Source: Bacteroides sp. (GTDB lineage: Bacteria; Bacteroidota; Bacteroidia; Bacteroidales; Muribaculaceae). Taken from it: DNA of 64,000 nt. The position numbers and the translations under genes were made by a program. Positions 61,021 to 64,000 of this stretch are shown here, piece by piece. A model generated the notes under the pieces. It was not told the origin of the DNA, did not search any database, and saw nothing but the letters and a program-made list of their open reading frames with translations. The DNA lies in assembly GCA_014801525.1 (NCBI GenBank), contig JAAVEB010000014.1:89143-153142 (forward strand). The letters are read 5' to 3'. How positions within the stretch are numbered: position 1 is the first letter of the stretch; every line of letters begins with the position of its first letter.

Positions 61021-61055
61021 CTATGACGGGGTTCGGAGTCCGAATCCTGTCATAG
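61021..61055 (+). other. intercistronic stem-loop between xylA and xylE
   Basis: CTATGACGGG-g-TTCGG-agt-CCGAA-t-CCTGTCATAG; no following U tract. Confidence 0.55.
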
Positions 61056-61102
61056 TCGTATATTTCATAACCTTGAATACTAACCTATAAATCTTTACAA
61101 AT

Positions 61103-62584
61103 ATGGATTATCCTGAAAAGGGGAGTAAAGGCTATCTTTTCTCAATCGTCCTCGTGGCGGTGCTCGGCGGTTTGCTCTTCGGATATGATACAGCGGTTAT
61201 CTCGGGCGCCGAGAAGGGACTGCAGGCGTTCTTCCTTGGAGCCAAGGATTTTGTTTACACTGATGTCATTCATGGCATAACTTCTTCAAGCGCCCTTTTG
61301 GGCTGCATCTTGGGTAGCGCCCTGTCGGGATTCTGCGCCCAGAACTACGGTCGTAAAAAATCATTGATTTTGGCGGGAGTCTTCTTCTTCCTGTCGGCTC
61401 TCGGGTCATATTATCCCGAGTTCCTTTTCTTTGAACACGGCAAGCCCACCTACAGCTTGTTGTGGATGTTTAATCTCTACCGCATTATCGGTGGTATCGG
61501 CGTGGGTCTTGCGTCAGCTATCTGCCCCATGTATATCGCCGAGGTCGCTCCTTCCAATATCCGCGGCACGCTTGTGTCATGGAACCAGTTTGCTATTATT
61601 TTCGGACAGCTTGTTGTCTACTTCGTTAACTTCCTTATTCTTGGCGACCACACTAACCCCATCATCGAGAAAACAGCCGAAAACATCTATATCGTTGTGT
61701 CGGGTTCTGATGCATGGACCATTATGACCGGCTGGCGCTACATGTTCGGTAGCGAAGCGTTTGTTGCCGGCGCGTTTACTATCCTTGTGTGTCTTGTGCC
61801 CGAGTCTCCCCGTTATCTTGCTCTCGTTGGCAAGGACGAGTCGGCTCTCAGCGTGCTTGCTCGCATCAACGGCATTCAGAAGGCTCGTGAAATTCTTGCC
61901 GACATCAAGTCGACTGTCGATGTCAAGAGCGAACGTCTCTTCTCATTCGGCGTTATGGTTATTTTCGTCGGAATCATGCTGTCAGTGTTCCAGCAGGCTG
62001 TCGGTATCAACGCCGTGCTCTACTATGCTCCGCGCATATTTGAGTCTATGAATATGGGCAACCCGATGGTGCAGACCATTATCATGGGTATCGTCAATAT
62101 TTCATTCACTCTCGTTGCAATCTTCACCGTTGAGAAGCTCGGTCGCAAACCGTTGCTCATCTGGGGTTCTATCGGTATGGCTATCGGTGCTATCGGCGTT
62201 GCCGTGTCCAACATTATTACCGTGGCTCCCATCGTGCCGGTTGTGTGCATCATGATCTACTCTGCGTCGTTCATGTTCTCTTGGGGTCCCATCTGCTGGG
62301 TGCTTATTTCCGAGATTTTCCCCAACACTATCCGTGGCGCCGCCGTGGCTATCGCTGTCGCTTTCCAGTGGATTTTCAACTTTATCGTTTCGAGCACATT
62401 CGTGCCGATGTACAACATGGAGTTGGGAGAAATGGGCAGCCGCTTCGGCCACATGTTTGCCTACGCGCTCTATGGCGTGATATGCGTTATCGCCGCTGTG
62501 TTCGTTTACAAGCTCGTTCCTGAAACCAAGGGCAAGACTCTTGAGGACATGACCGCTTTGTGGCGCAACCGCAGCGCTAAATAA
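61103..62584 (+). CDS. xylE: D-xylose:H+ symporter-like MFS sugar transporter
   Basis: 493 aa; GGLLFGYDTAVISGAEKGLQ, RIIGGIGVGLASAICPMYIAEVAPSNIRG, PESPRYL, PETKGKTLED. Confidence 0.93.
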   Translation: MDYPEKGSKGYLFSIVLVAVLGGLLFGYDTAVISGAEKGLQAFFLGAKDFVYTDVIHGITSSSALLGCILGSALSGFCAQNYGRKKSLILAGVFFFLSALGSYYPEFLFFEHGKPTYSLLWMFNLYRIIGGIGVGLASAICPMYIAEVAPSNIRGTLVSWNQFAIIFGQLVVYFVNFLILGDHTNPIIEKTAENIYIVVSGSDAWTIMTGWRYMFGSEAFVAGAFTILVCLVPESPRYLALVGKDESALSVLARINGIQKAREILADIKSTVDVKSERLFSFGVMVIFVGIMLSVFQQAVGINAVLYYAPRIFESMNMGNPMVQTIIMGIVNISFTLVAIFTVEKLGRKPLLIWGSIGMAIGAIGVAVSNIITVAPIVPVVCIMIYSASFMFSWGPICWVLISEIFPNTIRGAAVAIAVAFQWIFNFIVSSTFVPMYNMELGEMGSRFGHMFAYALYGVICVIAAVFVYKLVPETKGKTLEDMTALWRNRSAK

Positions 62585-62601
62585 TACTCACTATTCAGCT
62601 T

Positions 62602-64000
62602 ATGATGAAAAAATCTTTTATTGTTGCCTCGCTTGCGGCGTTTGCTTTAACGGCAAACGCTGAAGGCGAGATGACCGTTGACTTGAAAAGCAACCGCACG
62701 TGTACGATGTCAAACGGCATCATCACGCTCTCGATTGAAGGTAGCGGACTTGCCAAGACAATGAAGCATCCTGATAACGGAACTGACAACATTCTCGCAA
62801 GCAACGGTATATATTTTGACTACACTACTAACAAGAACCGCACTCTCGGTGCCGGGAAGGCTGAAATCGTCAAGCAAACCGATGATTATATCGAGGTGCT
62901 TTACACGGCGTCGGCAAACAGCGCGCTCCCGCTTTATCAGCAAGGCTATATCCTGCGCAAGGGCGAGAGCGGTGTCTACACCTATGTTATCGTTAACGGC
63001 AATAGCAAGAGTGGCGACACGTCGAAAGGCGGAGTGGGTCCCGTGAAAGAAACTCGTGTGTGCACCAGGCTCGCGTCGACTTTCCTCGACGGTTATGTCG
63101 ACGACGTGATGCAGGGCGCCATCCCCTCCAACTCGGAGATGAGCGTTGCCGAGAAGTCAGAGAACACCATTCAAGATGCCACTTATAAAATGGCTGACGG
63201 CTCGATCTACACCAAATATAATTGGGCTCAGTTTATCGACAGCGACGATTTCCACGGGCTGATGAACGGGAAAGTCGGAGTGTGGAACATCCCCGTGAGC
63301 TACGAGTGGATCAACGGCGGTCCCATGCGTCAGGAACTGACGGTGCATGCCACAAGCAAGTCGCCCATCACGATTCAGATGCTTCAGGGCGAACATCTCG
63401 GTGCGTCATCTCAGACTTATGACGATGACGAACATCAGCTGTTCGGTCCATTCTTCATCTATGTCAACTCAGGCGACAGCCGCGACGCCATGATTGCCGA
63501 CGCCCGCGCGAAGGCTAAGGAGCTTCAGGCTGAATGGCCTTTCAAGTGGTTTGAAAATCAATATTATCCCTTGGACCGCGCTACGGTCAGCGGTAAAATC
63601 AATGTTACTACCGGACAGACTTGCGGCGACATCCAGGTGGTGCTTGCCGAGCCTGATGTCGATCTTCTCGCTCAGGGTGGCAAATATATTTTCTGGGCAA
63701 AGACCGATGCCGATGGCAATTTCGCTATTAAGAATGTACGCAAGGGCGATTACGCCCTGTTTGCCTATGCCACTACAGGAACCGTCACCGACGAGTTGCG
63801 CATTAAGGACATTTCGGTCGATGCCGAATCAATTGACCTCGGCACCATCGACTGGACTCCTGAAACCTATTCCAATCTTCTGTGGAATATCGGTGAAAAC
63901 AACCGCCGCGCCGATGGCTTCAACGGCAGCGACAAGCCTCGCGCTTATGAGTGCTGGCAGGGAATCCCGGCAAATATCGAGTATGTGGTAGGGGCGAGCG
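62602..64000 (+). CDS. PL4-like rhamnogalacturonan lyase, 3' end outside window
   Basis: ATG 62602, MMKKSFIVASLAAFALTANAEGEMTVDLKSNRTCTMSNGIITLSIEGSG...; FnIII-like region VSGKINVTTGQ; open to window edge. Confidence 0.82.
   Translation, partial: MMKKSFIVASLAAFALTANAEGEMTVDLKSNRTCTMSNGIITLSIEGSGLAKTMKHPDNGTDNILASNGIYFDYTTNKNRTLGAGKAEIVKQTDDYIEVLYTASANSALPLYQQGYILRKGESGVYTYVIVNGNSKSGDTSKGGVGPVKETRVCTRLASTFLDGYVDDVMQGAIPSNSEMSVAEKSENTIQDATYKMADGSIYTKYNWAQFIDSDDFHGLMNGKVGVWNIPVSYEWINGGPMRQELTVHATSKSPITIQMLQGEHLGASSQTYDDDEHQLFGPFFIYVNSGDSRDAMIADARAKAKELQAEWPFKWFENQYYPLDRATVSGKINVTTGQTCGDIQVVLAEPDVDLLAQGGKYIFWAKTDADGNFAIKNVRKGDYALFAYATTGTVTDELRIKDISVDAESIDLGTIDWTPETYSNLLWNIGENNRRADGFNGSDKPRAYECWQGIPANIEYVVGAS

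Noticed and set aside
61021-61055. tRNA T-arm-like string (ggttcggagtccgaatcc)
   Set aside because: No acceptor, D or anticodon arms around it; better explained as a simple intercistronic stem-loop.
1-64000. CRISPR arrays, rRNA, intact IS transposases or prophage
   Set aside because: No regularly spaced direct repeats, no rRNA-like sequence, and no integrase/transposase or phage structural ORFs in the track.

Overview
This 64-kb window is a Bacteroidales-type chromosome segment. The evidence is TAnnTTTG (-7) promoter motifs, family-level protein identities and a T9SS-like C-terminus; Muribaculaceae/Bacteroidaceae placement is inference. Most of it is dense core metabolism and housekeeping: 2-oxoacid:ferredoxin oxidoreductase, dihydroorotase, aminotransferase, tricorn-like S41 protease, MltD, ParAB, CarB, fumarase, a two-component system, Era, FolA/ThyA, an MsbA-like ABC exporter, RpiB, rubrerythrin, GlgB, PhoH, PurC and MenG/UbiE. 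It also carries glycan genes: a GH106-like gene, a GH63-like/unknown/GH29 cluster, a GH3, and a NUDIX-type regulator + xylBAE operon followed by a PL4-like lyase. I saw no rRNA, tRNA, CRISPR array, prophage or intact transposase. The unexplained parts are mostly non-coding. They are: (i) about 0.55 kb (46895-47450) packed with at least 11 short palindromes that differ in sequence, with related 7-3-7 palindromes at 45798-45892; (ii) a structured, terminator-ending leader of about 320 nt upstream of an AT-rich BspA-like LRR gene; (iii) two promoter-to-terminator intervals with no good ORF (about 27350-27600 minus, 29951-30034 plus); (iv) a leader with mutually exclusive stems upstream of an AspT/YidE-like transporter; (v) a secreted protein of unknown family (23619-25349) in a glycosidase cluster. 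All calls come from reading the sequence and the supplied ORF track; no searches or folding programs were run.
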